Shown here: positions 10,863 through 21,810 of the stretch, piece by piece
Layout: every line of letters begins with the position of its first letter
How positions within the stretch are numbered: position 1 is the stretch's first letter
Assembly (NCBI GenBank): GCA_905220665.1
Contig: CAJNAR010000152.1
Coordinates: 682,001 to 746,000 of the forward strand
Direction: 5' to 3'
Source of the DNA: Albugo candida
Lineage: Eukaryota; Oomycota; Peronosporomycetes; Albuginales; Albuginaceae
Length of the DNA: 64,000 bases
Program-made: the position numbers and the translations under genes
The notes under the pieces: model-generated
Seen by the model: the letters and a program-made list of their open reading frames with translations, nothing else
Told to the model about the DNA's origin: nothing
The model's database searches: none

Positions 10863-11570
10863 ATGGGTAATGTCAAACCATCCAAAAAGCAGCGCCAGAA
10901 GCTGAAAGCAGCAGCTCATAAATCGAAAGTCACAAATGAAAAACAAGTGCAGAATGATGGGCATGCAATGCTCGATGACGATCAATCCGTCCAAATCGTC
11001 AAACCATCAATACAAGTGAAAACAAACAAACAAAAAAGTAAAATTATGAGAGCAACCGGCAAAAATGCAACATCACCTGAAATGATACAATCTGTCCAGT
11101 ACTATCTCGATCAATGGAAAAGGAAAAGCACAGTTGAGAATGATTCCACTGCATGGAAATTTAAAGTAGGAAACCCACAAGTCCTTCACCGGTTAGTTGA
11201 GTCTTTCTGTCTTAGAAAGTAAAGCAGGAGTGGATTCTGAGGTGGATGTATGAGATCAGTATAGTACGTTACTATCGCTCGATATGAGCCAACCTCTAAG
11301 TTATCCCCATCAGGTTCCGAAATCGATGTTTGCAGATATTTTGGCATATTTGCAAGGGATCGAAGGTGTCGCAAGAGAGGTATTTACTGGCAGAGTTTAA
11401 AGTGTTCTCACTCAAACTTTTGGATTCATTAGCGAGTTAATGAGGGAGCTAACAGAATAATCGATTTGGGGGAACCAAAAAAGCAGGAGGCAGAGCAGAA
11501 TCGGTCCGAGAAGCTTGCTCGGAGAAAATATAAACGCGCGCTCCAAGTTGCTGAAGCATTAGCTACATAA
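10863..11570 (+). CDS. WKF-domain protein (C7orf50-like)
   Basis: Four exons (10863-11165, 11216-11263, 11314-11379, 11433-11570) give 184 aa. The N-terminal half is very basic (KPSKKQRQKLKAAAHKSK). The second half contains a YYLDQWKR helix and, across the first splice, AWKFKKVKQEWILRWMYE, which matches the WKF domain that defines the C7orf50 family of small nucleolar proteins. The end is again basic (RRKYKRALQVAEALAT). A nucleolar or ribosome-biogenesis role is inferred from the family and the charge. It converges with the phosphatase gene, with 18 bases between stops. Confidence 0.8.
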
Positions 11571-11588
11571 TCGCGCCTCTGGTCTAGT

Positions 11589-12947
11589 CTATTTAGAATA
11601 AAGCTGATCTTTTATTTCTGCTCGAAGCTTTATTGATGCCATGCGATCGTTTATCATGCTACAGAATGTTTCAGCAGGTACAAATGCTAACGAACCATTT
11701 TTCAGCTGTAAAAGTATCCCGTCCATCTCCACACGAACAAACCACTTTCCATCCTCTCTTTCTAGCAGTTGAAATGTGATTGCGGTACCATAGTCCGGCC
11801 ACCACGATTTATCCCCAACCATAGCAGCACCGAGGAAATGCAAAATCGCAAGAAGTGTCACGTCGTGACCACTATATGCAATCAGGCGAGCACTGGAATC
11901 GATAGAATGATTGATAGTTTGCAGAACCTGCAATTATCCAGGATTTTGTTTGAGCGAGTTCACTTTACAACAAAGGCCATAATCACTTACATAGGCGTAT
12001 ATTTGTTCCATAATCCCACCGGCGACAAGATAGAGAATTTTCGGATCGGAATAAAACTGGCAAAGAGAAGCATCAAACGGCTTCCACATGTAGCAAAATG
12101 CTCACCCGTTGGAATCTAAAACTTAGATGCTCCATGGTCTCACGATGACAGTCTTCAATGCCAGAAAGACGCGACATTTTGTGTGAGATACGACACGTGT
12201 AATAATCGGCAGCAATCATCCACACGAATTTGTGCTTCATTTGGCTGAAAATCGGCAATACACCACACAACTGTTCTTTGATAGGCTTCATTTCTGCTTC
12301 TCGAAATCGAAGTTCGGAATCCGTTGTCTCCATTGTTGCCTTCATCGCAACCAATTGCGAATAGAAAGAATATCCTGCGAAAAAGAGCATCTCGGTCACG
12401 AATTAAGCGTGGTAATGTACTTTACTGTTGAGAAAATCTTGATCAATCGGCAATAGGTTGATCTGAAGTGGAAAAAGCTTCTTCTCAGCGTGTAAGAGCC
12501 CAAGAAGAAGCGCCTTGACGCTCAGCTGTGTACGTTCATGCGAGTTTGCAAATACCATTACATTTTCAGGATCAAGTTGAGAAAAGAATGTGCCTTCAAC
12601 ATCTTGCGGGTCAAGATTCTGTCTCTATGCAGAGCTTTGAGTATAATACAAGGAGAGAGATCACCGCATACCAACTGCACACCACGCTCTATCATCTGTT
12701 CCATTCCGATCGACGTAAGGCGACCAAACTCACTCGAGGGTAATTGATTAGGTACAATTTGGGGCGTTTGGCTCACCCAGGCATACTTGCCGCACAAATC
12801 TGACAGAACTGCATCTGATGGAAGTTTTGTTAACCACCGCTTGGCTTCGCGTTGCTCTTCCATTTTGTGTCCGGCAAAGACATTCCATAAAGGCGTTCGA
12901 TCGCCATGACGATGGACGATTTGAACTTGACGAAGTCGATAGCGCAT
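11589..12947 (-). CDS. Histidine acid phosphatase
   Basis: Six exons (12947-12672, 12624-12426, 12374-12106, 12056-11991, 11927-11589) of which five are listed with certainty give 382 aa. The catalytic motif QIVHRHGDRTP sits at residues 9-19, HERTQLSVKALLLG in the middle, and the C-terminal IAYSGHDVTLLAIL supplies the catalytic HD pair. This is the histidine phosphatase clan 2 layout of prostatic/lysosomal acid phosphatases. No signal peptide is visible with this start. Upstream in another frame, from an ATG at 13000, lies MISCGPPPEVV, which resembles the pre-catalytic segment of these enzymes; the real N-terminus may therefore be longer, with a frame break near 12950-12975. The promoter region is shared with the divergent coiled-coil gene. 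Confidence 0.82.
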
Positions 12948-13077
12948 TCCAATTCTTGAGTGGTGCACACTACCTCAGGCGGTGGTCCGCACGAGATCAT
13001 GAAACGTCGTGACGATGCTGCAATCTGCAACGGAAAATTCGATACTCTGAGCTACAGACTCATTACTTTGCGCTGTC

Positions 13078-15442
13078 ATGCCACCACCTAGCAAAAAGGC
13101 TCTTTTCAAAAGCATTCAGCAGTGCTATGATCAGGTACATTCCATTTTGGCGTGAAAATTCGCATTTTGATTCATTGGCATGCTAGGAAAGATGCACCCT
13201 TCTTTTAGACTTGGAAAGTATGCGAAAACAATGTTTGAAAAAGGATCAGGACGCCAAAAAACTGGCTGCAATCAATAGTCAACACACAATTCAATTAAAA
13301 CGAGAAATCGCTGCGTTGCAAAAGTCTCTTACGTCTATTACAAAGGAGAGCCAGGAATTACGAGAGAAGTACTCCCACACGAGCTCGCTTTTGGAGACAG
13401 CAATGGACCAGCATGAGAAAGATAAGCATTGGATTGCAGAACTCACAGAGCGTAATCGCAACATACATCTAGGACAACAAGAAGCGTTAGAAATAGTGAA
13501 TAATCAGAATGCGCTTCCCGTGAAAGAAGCGCATAGGGAAAAATATCGTCTTCGCGAGCGGGTTGATAATTTACGACTGCAACTGGATAAAGAAAGAAAA
13601 GAGTTGCGTCACGTTCGAGCTACATTGACTGACAAATTAGAGAAAAGCGAGCTGAGAGTGAAAGTATTAGACAAGCAAATTGGTGAGTCTCAACACCGGG
13701 AGAAGGTCAGCCATAAAATGAAGGAAAAAGCAGTGGGAGAAGCCTCAGAGTACGAGAGGAAGGTTTTGCTATTATCGGACGAAGTCAATATTGCGCTTCA
13801 CTCCAATAAGGAGATGCAAATGCGTCACTTGGAAGCTGCGATGGAAAAGCAGAAAGCTTTAGACCAAGAAGTTTGCTCTCACCGTCAAACATCTGAATGT
13901 CGACAGATGGCTCAAGAAGAAGGCAGGATGTGGATTTACGCGTACCACCTAGCAAAAACACAGAGGGATCAATGCATCGAAACAATCGAAGAGCTTAGGC
14001 ATCAACAGGAGCGCGCGCTGTTTAGAAAGAATGAACGCATCACAGAGCTTGAGGCCAAATTGGAAGAAAATCAAATGACATGTCGACGCTGTACAAAAAG
14101 CCAGGAGAAATGTGAGAAAGATGAACGAATGCTTGCGGATAAGGCACGAGGTGAAATCAAAATGGAAGTGCAAGTGGAGCTACAAAAAGAAAATTGGACT
14201 CAGTATCAACAACTCATCGACAAATACATGAACATGTGTCAGCAACTGCAAGCACTCAGCAATGATTTTGATGGTTTGATTCACAAAAAAAACACGTTGA
14301 TGATAGAGCTCGAGCAGCGTCGCAAGCAAGAAGACTACTACCTGCAGCAAGTCGCGCGAGCGCAGCAGCAACTGGCTCAGTCAGAAGAACGATCTTGCAC
14401 GATACTTGATGGCCATCGCCAACAGGAGAAAGCAGTACAAAGCTTGCTGCTCAAGGTGGACAGCTTGACGACTTTGGTGAGGCACCTTCAGTCTAATGTA
14501 TGATTCCTATGTCTTAAGTGCTTCAATTAGACACAGACACAATTTCAACGAATTCAGGAACTTGACAACGGTAAATCTCTTACGGTGAGCATTACAGTGT
14601 GACCTTGCACGCAGAATATTTTCAAGATCAAGTTGCGTAGATTGCACAAAGCCAAGAAAGTATCCAAGCCTTGCAATCTGAGCGTGATGCCATTCGTCAT
14701 GAGAAGGAAGCTTATCAAACAAGATTAAGTGCTTTGGAATGTAATTTGGAGGCGCTCTCTGCAGAACGAGATGCCATTCGTACTGAGATGGAAATTGCTG
14801 AAACAAGAGAAAATTCTTTTAGAGGCGAGGTAGAGGCTCTGTCAGAAGAGCGAAATGCACTTGTGGCCGAGAAAGAAGCTCTTGAAATTGCACACCGAGG
14901 AGAAATTGAATCGTACAAACTAAAGCAGCAGCAGACTTTGGAACAAATGAAAGATCTGATAGCGGTGCAGCAGCGTTCCGAATTTTCTCTCGAGGTTTGA
15001 TGAATATTCACGCCCACAATATCGAAATAACCTTCCCTTTTAGGAGCGGAAGCAAACCATTGAACAGCTGCTAGAAGCAAAAGATCTTCTCCAGCAGCAA
15101 GTTGCAGTCGCGAAAGCTGCGATCGTCGGTGATGAAATGCTCACCCCGAAACACAGATTGCGAAAGATACACCACATCCATGAGTCAAGTGTCTCAGAAT
15201 GGAGGGAGAAAATGATCAAGGTTCGTCAAAAGTACAAGAAGAGAATCGCTTTCTTACAAAAGCAGCTCAACGCACTTGAGAGCAAAATCAAAGACCTTGA
15301 GCAGCTGTTACGCGATCAGGCACAAACCATTCACGAGCTCACTCTACAAGAAGAGTATTCAGAATTTTCGGATGATCCAATCGACTTTGCATCATCATAC
15401 AGCAGAAACTCTTCCGCTTACCCATTCTCATCGTTGCAGTGA
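13078..15442 (+). CDS. Long coiled-coil protein, possibly centrosomal or flagellar
   Basis: Five exons (13078-13134, 13187-14497, 14531-14584, 14641-14994, 15044-15442) give 724 aa, starting MPPPSKKALFKSIQQCYDQ. From about residue 20 to 670 it is nearly continuous heptad-type coiled coil rich in Glu, Lys, Gln and Arg, with a small CRRCTKSQEKC cluster near residue 310. Within exon 4 there are near-repeats of LxAERDAIRxE (ALQSERDAIRHE, ALSAERDAIRTE, ALSEERNALVAE). The C-terminus is Ser-rich. No catalytic domain is present. Coiled-coil length and company suggest a structural role, but I cannot assign a family; a cytoskeletal or flagellar scaffold is only an inference. Confidence 0.75.
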
Positions 15443-15509
15443 TTGTTCGTGCTGCTTGATTGCAAAGTAGTCTAGCCAAATTCTCATCTGAGCAAAGTCA
15501 TTCATACGA

Positions 15510-15839
15510 ATGTCAAATTTTGCCTTATTTCGAGGCAGGGAAGAACCGTTTTCAAGTTATGCAAAACGTGTAAGGGTATGACTTGCTGAAATGCTGGTTT
15601 TCTCTTTGACATGATAGTCTAATTGATGAGTTCCGCAATAAAGTAATCTAAGAAATACTTTATCTACAGCAGATTTACAGACTTCTTAGTGATGGTAGTT
15701 CAGGCAAAGCGCTTGAAGAGCTTCCAATGGACATTTTTTGGGTGCGTTGCTGTCATTATCTTCTCCGATGCTGAAAATGTCACTGTTGCTGCTTATCAAG
15801 CCGTCAGATCATGTCAACATGTCGAAGAATGTCGCTTAA
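15510..15839 (+). CDS. Possible small spliced gene (tentative)
   Basis: An ATG at 15510 opens MSNFALFRGREEPFSSYAKR, followed at once by a good donor (GTAAGG). A later acceptor leads to QIYRLLSDGSSGKALEEL and PMDIFW, another donor, and after about 59 bases a short exon ending in TAA at 15837-15839. The first intron is either 100 bases or is split by a short extra exon. The product would be only about 57-65 aa. I recognise no family; codon use looks protein-like, but the model rests on splice signals alone. Confidence 0.3.
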
Positions 15840-17004
15840 TTGGATGGTGATTATGAAGATAGCAAATGCTTCGAATTCCTATATTGGAATCGGGCAGTTG
15901 CTCACTCGGTGCCTCGGTGAGTGCTAGCTCATCAAAATTTCCGCAGTGATAATGGGTCCAATTGCTCAAGGGATTCTACGATTTATAATAGCTTTCACGC
16001 TTGCAATAGGTTGATAATTTGATTGTTTATTCGATGTGAATCTTCGTTGGTCCATCAATGCCATTTAAAATCTTTCGCAGCAAAACGTGAGGGATAATAA
16101 CCTTCGGATTAGCATTGATACCAACATCCCCAGTTATAGAAAAAATGGTCTTTGGTATAAGCACATTACTAATTTCTTTAGAAGAAGATTATGTCCATAG
16201 CTGAACAGAAGCATTTGTATTAGCACATCCACTTCCTCCAAACGTCTGTTGAGAATGTGTGTGCCTTTGTCCGAAGGCGCCGAGTGATCCGTGTATAAAT
16301 TAACATTTCATGTAGTAAAAGCGATTTCAAGAGATATTCTCTCTTTGTTATTGACATCTTCGGACGTCGTGTTCTTGCCTCCATTCAAACTTGCTCTATT
16401 GACGCTTTGCACTTTGCTTCATATCTTCGCTTACCGGACACTTTAAAGGGATCACGTAATTTTTCCGATTAGCTTTTCTGAAACCGTTTAGAGATCCTAT
16501 ATATTATACCTCAGATGCAGTAAAACGGAAGGCATCAAAGACAATTTTGCAATACTTAAGATTAAAACCTGAGGTGTTAACCTAATATGCTTTATTTATA
16601 ATGAAGCTGATCGTAGCGGCTGATTGGTATTATTTCACTGTCTAATGAAATTTTGATGCGTAGGAATGAGTGTAACGCAAAACATCAGCGCAATGAGAAG
16701 GGTATGTGACTCAAGTAATATCTTGAAGTTTCTTTGGTCTACCTCCTAGGTGTGTAATCTGATTAATGGTCAAGTTTCGACCCGGTCCAGTATGACTAGA
16801 GAGTCATGAATAGGACTGTGGTATGTAGCAAAAAATAGAAGGAAATAGCTGTATAGTATACGTGCATCTCTTGCATGCGCGCCCCGTGCCGACTACGATA
16901 CTACCTCATATTGGTTTGAATTATGCAAAGGTAGCCAATCATCTCTCGCGTTCTACTGTCAGCTGAATAAAAAAGCATCGGCTCTACCCCACCCCTGCTG
17001 ATTG
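15840..17004. other. Gene-free stretch upstream of the NADPH oxidase
   Basis: No convincing coding sequence or RNA gene. It is A/T-rich with scattered short open frames. One isolated TGACTCA heptamer lies at 16707-16713, which may belong to the regulatory cluster nearer the oxidase gene. Confidence 0.5.
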
Positions 17005-17174
17005 TGACTCAAACAGCAGCATTGACTCAACCCTTATGATCTTCTGAGTCACTATGACGCTCGAACGAGCGGTTTCTTCAAATTGATTTACGTGTCACGT
17101 ATATTTGGCAGTTCAAAGTACCTTCTCATTGACAATTCTATCCATTACAAAGTTGACCATTGACAATTCACGTG
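17005..17174 (+). promoter_or_regulatory. Putative bZIP-type element cluster upstream of the NADPH oxidase
   Basis: Three exact TGA(C/G)TCA heptamers, the AP-1/Gcn4-type bZIP core, lie at 17005-17011, 17023-17029 and 17045-17051. A 12-mer direct repeat, CATTGACAATTC, follows at 17127-17138 and 17158-17169, and a palindromic CACGTG starts at 17169. All are 50-215 bases upstream of the oxidase start. The motifs are seen directly; their function as binding sites is inference. Confidence 0.4.
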
Positions 17175-17219
17175 AAACCACATATATTCGCGTCCCTTGC
17201 TGGAGATATAAAAACGTGA

Positions 17220-19751
17220 ATGAAAAACCACGGAAAATCTGGCTTCTCACAGCATTGCAATACCGATAACTCTCCTGCTGAGAACTTTGTAGAATTGTCG
17301 GTGAATACGACTAAAGCAACGCCATACAGCTATGGAGTCTCCATTCAGCCAATAAAGGAAGGCAGAGTAGGGCATAAAGGAAGCTTTATGCCCAGCACAT
17401 ACGCCATTGATGTGAGAGAAGCAGGCATAGAAGTTGTGAAACATTCCGATATGCACAATGGTAAGATGGAGAAAAGACGACGGCGACCGGATATAGATGC
17501 AATGGTGCGGGGCTCCTTAGGGGGTCGAAGCTCCATTTGTTCAGCGGCTACTTCCAGGCCATCTGTTTGTGCTCGAAATGAGATTGAAACGGTTCCAATG
17601 CTTGGCGATTCTACATTCCAGCGAAATTTCTCAATTGCATTATCACAGCGCGATACAGAATGCACAGAAGATATGACTCCGGTGGAAAAACTGGAAGCGT
17701 TGCGGCAGGTCATGGGTAGAATAAGCGATGTAAATGGTTTTGTACATCGTGACACATTCACTCAGGCATTTGACATGAATGCTGAGGAATGTATGGGATA
17801 CCACAATGAAGGTGGAATGGTGAACGGTAACGCTATATTGATCGACGCAATGCTCGAACTGGACGTAGGTGTCAAAGAGAAGCTGCGATTTATTTTCGAT
17901 ACAGTCGATACCAACAAATCGCAACATATTACACAAGAACAAATGCTAAATTTGTTGACATCCAATTTCTCCCACGCCAAGCTCGAAGTAATTGGAATGG
18001 ATCTTCTCGATGTTGTCAAACTCATGTTTCAGCGAGCTGGAGTGCATGGTGACAAGGGAATGACATTCCTCCAATTTGAAAGAGTATTCCAAACTTTTGT
18101 CGTCAATTCATACGGAGAAGAAGTGAAAAAAGACAGAGAACCACTGTCGTTGGCCCCAAATGTGCGCCAGAAAAGTACGTTCCAATCATGGTACGAGGCC
18201 AACGGTCTTCGATTTTGGTGGATAGTGGTGTATGTCAGTCTCAACCACATTGCGTTCTGGTACAAATGGTTCAGCTACGATGTGGATCCCGCAATGAAAT
18301 ACGGATTACGACTCGCTCGGGGTTGTGCTCAAGTCGTGATGCTTAATTGCTTACTCGTGCTATTACCGATGTGTCGATCCATCACAGCCGTGCTGAAAAG
18401 AAACAGCACCATGTGGAGATATATTCCATTTGATGATCACATCGAATTTCATAAGATTTGTGGTACAGTGTTAATGATCGCAGGATTCATTCACGTTGCA
18501 GCCCATATCAGCAACGACATTTACCTGTATCGCATTGCCACTCCACACGAGATACAACACTCAATTTTTGTGAAACGTAAAATTTGGACACAACTTCCAC
18601 CATTTTCCGAGATGGTATTCTCCATACCCGTCATAACGGGTTGTTTGCAGTTTTTGATTGCATGCATATCATTCCCCTTAGCCGCGATTCCACGCTTTCG
18701 TCAGGGACGATTCAACTTGTTTTGGTATTCGCACATGCTGTTAGGACCTTTTTTATTGTTGATGTGCATCCATGGAGCTTCATCGTGGCTGGCACGTTCG
18801 CAGTCATACATGTGGATTGCGCCACCCTTTATGTTATACCTGGTCGAACGTCGATTTCGGTACGCAAAAACGTTCGCAGCCCCGGTGCGAATTATGGAAG
18901 CCAAGGAATTAGATAAAACTGTATCGCTGTACATGGAGAAGCCCAAACGATTTGTATATCGTCCCGGAATGTATTTGTACATCAACTGTCCCTCCATATC
19001 AACACATGAATGGCACCCATTTACCATCTCATCTGCCCCAGGAGACAATTACCTCAGTGTCCATATTCGCAATGCAGGTGACTGGACTGGAGCTCTCCAC
19101 AAGTTGATCGCCGATTGCCATCAAAAGAAGACTCAGTATCCAGACGTTTACCTTGACGGACCCGTTGGTGCTCCAACCCAAGATTATCATCGATACAAGA
19201 CAATAATGTGCATCGCTGGTGGTATTGGAGTGACCCCGTTTGCCTCTATACTGAAGGATGTGGTGCATCTCTGGGAAGATTTTCGGTGTTGCAATTGCCA
19301 ACATGTTCGACATCCACGTAGTTTCAAGATTCAAAAGCTCTACTTTCACTGGACAACGCGTGGGCAAGAATCGCTCGCTTGGTTTGACTCGACCATGCAT
19401 CAAATTGCGAGTATGGATAAGGATAATATCATCGAAGCTCATCAGTACTTGACGACCGTCAAAAGTGATGAGAATTCGTCGCAATTAAGGATGTTTCAAG
19501 AGTTTGTGCACCAAGAAACAGGCCGAGATTTTGTTAGTGGAATGAAGACGCGACATCTGACGCATTTTGGTCGACCTGATTGGGATAAGATATTCCAAAG
19601 TGTTCGCGATAAGCATTCAGGAGAAGAAATTGGTGTTTTCTTCTGTGGCCCGCACGCACTCGATCAAGTGCTTGCAGCGATCTGTAACAAGTTTTCGTCG
19701 AGTAGTGATGGTGGTGTATATTTTGACTATCATTCGGAGAAGTTTGCTTGA
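17220..19751 (+). CDS. EF-hand NADPH oxidase (NOX/RBOH-type)
   Basis: Single exon, 843 aa. It transfers electrons from NADPH across a membrane to oxygen, making superoxide. The N-terminal 320 residues are cytosolic, with an EF-hand-like loop near residue 228 (DTVDTNKSQHITQEQ). Transmembrane helices start at about residue 331 (WWIVVYVSLNHIAFWY). Heme-ligand histidines fall in FHKICGTVLMIAGFIHVAAH (about 408-429) and FWYSHMLLG...CIHG (about 500-515). The FAD site HPFTISSAPGD is near residue 599, the NADPH site AGGIGVTPFAS near 667, and the C-terminal FFCGPHALDQVL near 807. Length and order match calcium-regulated NOX5/RBOH enzymes. The predicted ATG follows a TATAAAA stretch by only a few bases, so the true start could be a later Met. 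Confidence 0.93.
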   Translation: MKNHGKSGFSQHCNTDNSPAENFVELSVNTTKATPYSYGVSIQPIKEGRVGHKGSFMPSTYAIDVREAGIEVVKHSDMHNGKMEKRRRRPDIDAMVRGSLGGRSSICSAATSRPSVCARNEIETVPMLGDSTFQRNFSIALSQRDTECTEDMTPVEKLEALRQVMGRISDVNGFVHRDTFTQAFDMNAEECMGYHNEGGMVNGNAILIDAMLELDVGVKEKLRFIFDTVDTNKSQHITQEQMLNLLTSNFSHAKLEVIGMDLLDVVKLMFQRAGVHGDKGMTFLQFERVFQTFVVNSYGEEVKKDREPLSLAPNVRQKSTFQSWYEANGLRFWWIVVYVSLNHIAFWYKWFSYDVDPAMKYGLRLARGCAQVVMLNCLLVLLPMCRSITAVLKRNSTMWRYIPFDDHIEFHKICGTVLMIAGFIHVAAHISNDIYLYRIATPHEIQHSIFVKRKIWTQLPPFSEMVFSIPVITGCLQFLIACISFPLAAIPRFRQGRFNLFWYSHMLLGPFLLLMCIHGASSWLARSQSYMWIAPPFMLYLVERRFRYAKTFAAPVRIMEAKELDKTVSLYMEKPKRFVYRPGMYLYINCPSISTHEWHPFTISSAPGDNYLSVHIRNAGDWTGALHKLIADCHQKKTQYPDVYLDGPVGAPTQDYHRYKTIMCIAGGIGVTPFASILKDVVHLWEDFRCCNCQHVRHPRSFKIQKLYFHWTTRGQESLAWFDSTMHQIASMDKDNIIEAHQYLTTVKSDENSSQLRMFQEFVHQETGRDFVSGMKTRHLTHFGRPDWDKIFQSVRDKHSGEEIGVFFCGPHALDQVLAAICNKFSSSSDGGVYFDYHSEKFA

Positions 19752-20691
19752 AATTACTAAGAAGTTGCCTGGCTAGTTTAGTATTGTAATGTACATAGAT
19801 TGCTTGCGTAGCAAAGGAAGGTGTTGTCAGTGCCAAGTTTCGTTGATATTGAAACTACTCATCATTAAGTGAAAGCGCGGGCTATAAGCGTTGTAACGCG
19901 ACACAACTTCGCGGACTTCACAGAGACCTTGCAGAAGCTTCGGACTAGTGAGTGATGTTTTACATTAGCCATCCCTTCAGCTCATTGCGCTCAACGCGAA
20001 GAGAAGCAAGATCGAACAAAGGAGAGTAAGGCAATGAAGCAGTGCGTACTTAGTGATCGTGCGCAATGTGGAATATGATGGTAAGCTTTGGTAGACTGCG
20101 AGTATCGATGCTTGGATTGGCTCGGCCACGCACAGCGTTTTTATTGTATATGAGGTCTAAAGGTCGCGATTGAATGGAACTAGGTGCACTATCGCCACAT
20201 GGGAAAATGTTGTATCGGACACTTTCACCCACTTTTCTACATCATCACATTTTTGTTGTTGATGCTTTCTTGTTCTCTGACGAGTTGCCTCGTTTTGCTT
20301 GAATTATCTCAGTACTTGAGCCATTCTGTAAAACAAATGCGAAATACCAACTCACATGCAAATAAGGGCGTCTAGAGCTCGTTAGTGGTGTAAGCTTTTA
20401 CGGACTGGGAAGCATGAGTAAAGGGTGTTGAGCGTGTTGCTTGAGCAGATCACATTATAAGGTGTTGTGTAAAGTATTCATCATTCTGCATTTGATCCTT
20501 ATGACATTGTCCATCAGCTCAATCTTCATACGCAACGATACAGCGGTTATTAATATCCGAATTGGATGCCAAATCATGTTCCAAGTTGTGTTTACATATC
20601 GAAGGAGCCTCAGTCCGGAATTCCAACACGCCACACTTGGGCTCTTTCTAAGCTTGTAGTTCCGGTTACCTAGCCTTCTGCGACAATTAAT
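19752..20691. other. Gene-free stretch, probably decayed repeat DNA
   Basis: No gene recognised. Its right end abuts the reverse-transcriptase remnant, so some of it may be further degraded retrotransposon sequence; I could not align it confidently to RNase H or an LTR. Confidence 0.4.
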
Positions 20692-21230
20692 TCATCGTTT
20701 ATTGATGAAGTACCATAATATATCCCCGCGATGAACTTTTGCAGATACCCGATATTTCAAGGTAACATCGCTTAAAGTCCGCATGCCATCTTCCACATAC
20801 AGTGCGATGCAAACGAAAGTCCTTCCACTTCGAGCAAAAATACACGAGTCAGTTGTGCACTGAATCCCGAAAGCATTATCTCGTACGAAACTGACAAAGC
20901 TTGCTTCGAACCATACTGACCCCTTGCTCTGTAAATTTCGCCTGATCAAATCTCCATCCTTTTGCGGTAATTACGTGTGGACATCTTCCCTCATATTATC
21001 GTTGAAAAAGGCTTTATATCCATGTCATGTTGGCAAATCCCGTGTCCGTGTCGATCACGTAAAGCTACGAACACCTTGACTCAATTTGTGCTTGTACTCA
21101 TGCTGCCTGTCAAAACTCTTGTACAAACAGCACGTACTTTACAGCGTTGTGTCGATTTACCTACGAAGCAGTTGCAAACGATCAAAGGCAGAAAGGGGAG
21201 CGCTATGAGCTTAGTCCAATAAGGCAAAAG
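20692..21230 (-). mobile_element. Decayed Ty1/Copia retrotransposon, reverse-transcriptase fragment
   Basis: The minus-strand frame 20949-20692 contains SVWFEASFVSFVRDNAFG, QCTTDSCIFARSGRTFV and IALYVEDG, the order of the Copia reverse transcriptase from the YGLKQ helix to the catalytic YVDD, here changed to YVED. Just upstream on the same strand, about 21110-20950, another frame with stops reads GICQHDMDIKPF, matching the HQMDVKTAF motif that precedes it. The frames are broken by stops and shifts and no integrase, gag or LTR is evident, so this is an inactive fragment. Boundaries are approximate. Confidence 0.65.
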
Positions 21231-21640
21231 CTGCGTCTCAGCTCACCATAGAGTTGTCTTAACCCAAGGCAGGTGCACCTTATATAGCGAAATTGTACGT
21301 TGCTTCGCTCTGGCGGGTGAGGTTCTTCGCCCGTATAACTTATGTTTATACACCGTTTCTTAGTACACTTTCATTATCAGCTACCCAATCTAACACTACT
21401 ATGTAATGCTCTGACGAGTCCGGTTCGCTCCTGTACAGTTATTTTGTGGAGTAGCTGTCAGCGGTCTTCACAAGTCCATGGCTTCATTAACAGGTTGATA
21501 GTTACGTGGAGAAATCTTTGCCTCCGCCGAGGGGCCCCATCGCGAACTATTCGTTACCGCCGGGATTCGAAGCAGTGTGCAACACGGATCCACTTACCAG
21601 TACGCCACCGACTGTGAGTGCATCCGCACTAGCTCTTGTT
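21231..21640. other. Unassigned repeat-like DNA
   Basis: No gene. Between the Copia fragment and the SINE-like copy, a GC-richer patch near 21525-21565 contains GGGATTCGAA, the reverse complement of a tRNA-type B box. This hints at another degraded short repeat in the opposite orientation, but I cannot delimit it. Confidence 0.3.
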
Positions 21641-21810
21641 GGCTCATGCCCGGGAGCGTGGGCAGCGGTTTGAGCCGACTCATGCACAAAGCTAGAAAAT
21701 ATCTGCCTCACTAGGTTTGTTGCCAGACTCAAGTGGTATTTACACGGTTAGGGGCTCATGAGAGGGTAATGAAGATAGTTCAAGAACCAGATAATCAGTG
21801 CAATAAACTC
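21641..21810 (+). repeat. SINE-like repeat, copy 1 (3' part)
   Basis: This segment matches the reverse complement of about 63330-63500 over nearly its full length with scattered substitutions. Shared blocks include GTGGGCAGCGGTTTGAGCC, AAAATATCTGCCTC, CTAGGTTTG, GGGCTCATGA / GGGACTCATGA and ACCAGATAA. It is non-coding. The tRNA-like head seen in copy 2 is poorly conserved here, and no target-site duplication is evident, so this is probably an older or truncated copy. Confidence 0.75.

Noticed and set aside
14660..14880. Internal tandem repeat in the coiled-coil gene as a mobile or satellite repeat
   Set aside because: The similarity is at protein level (LxAERDAIRxE heptads) and reflects coiled-coil periodicity.
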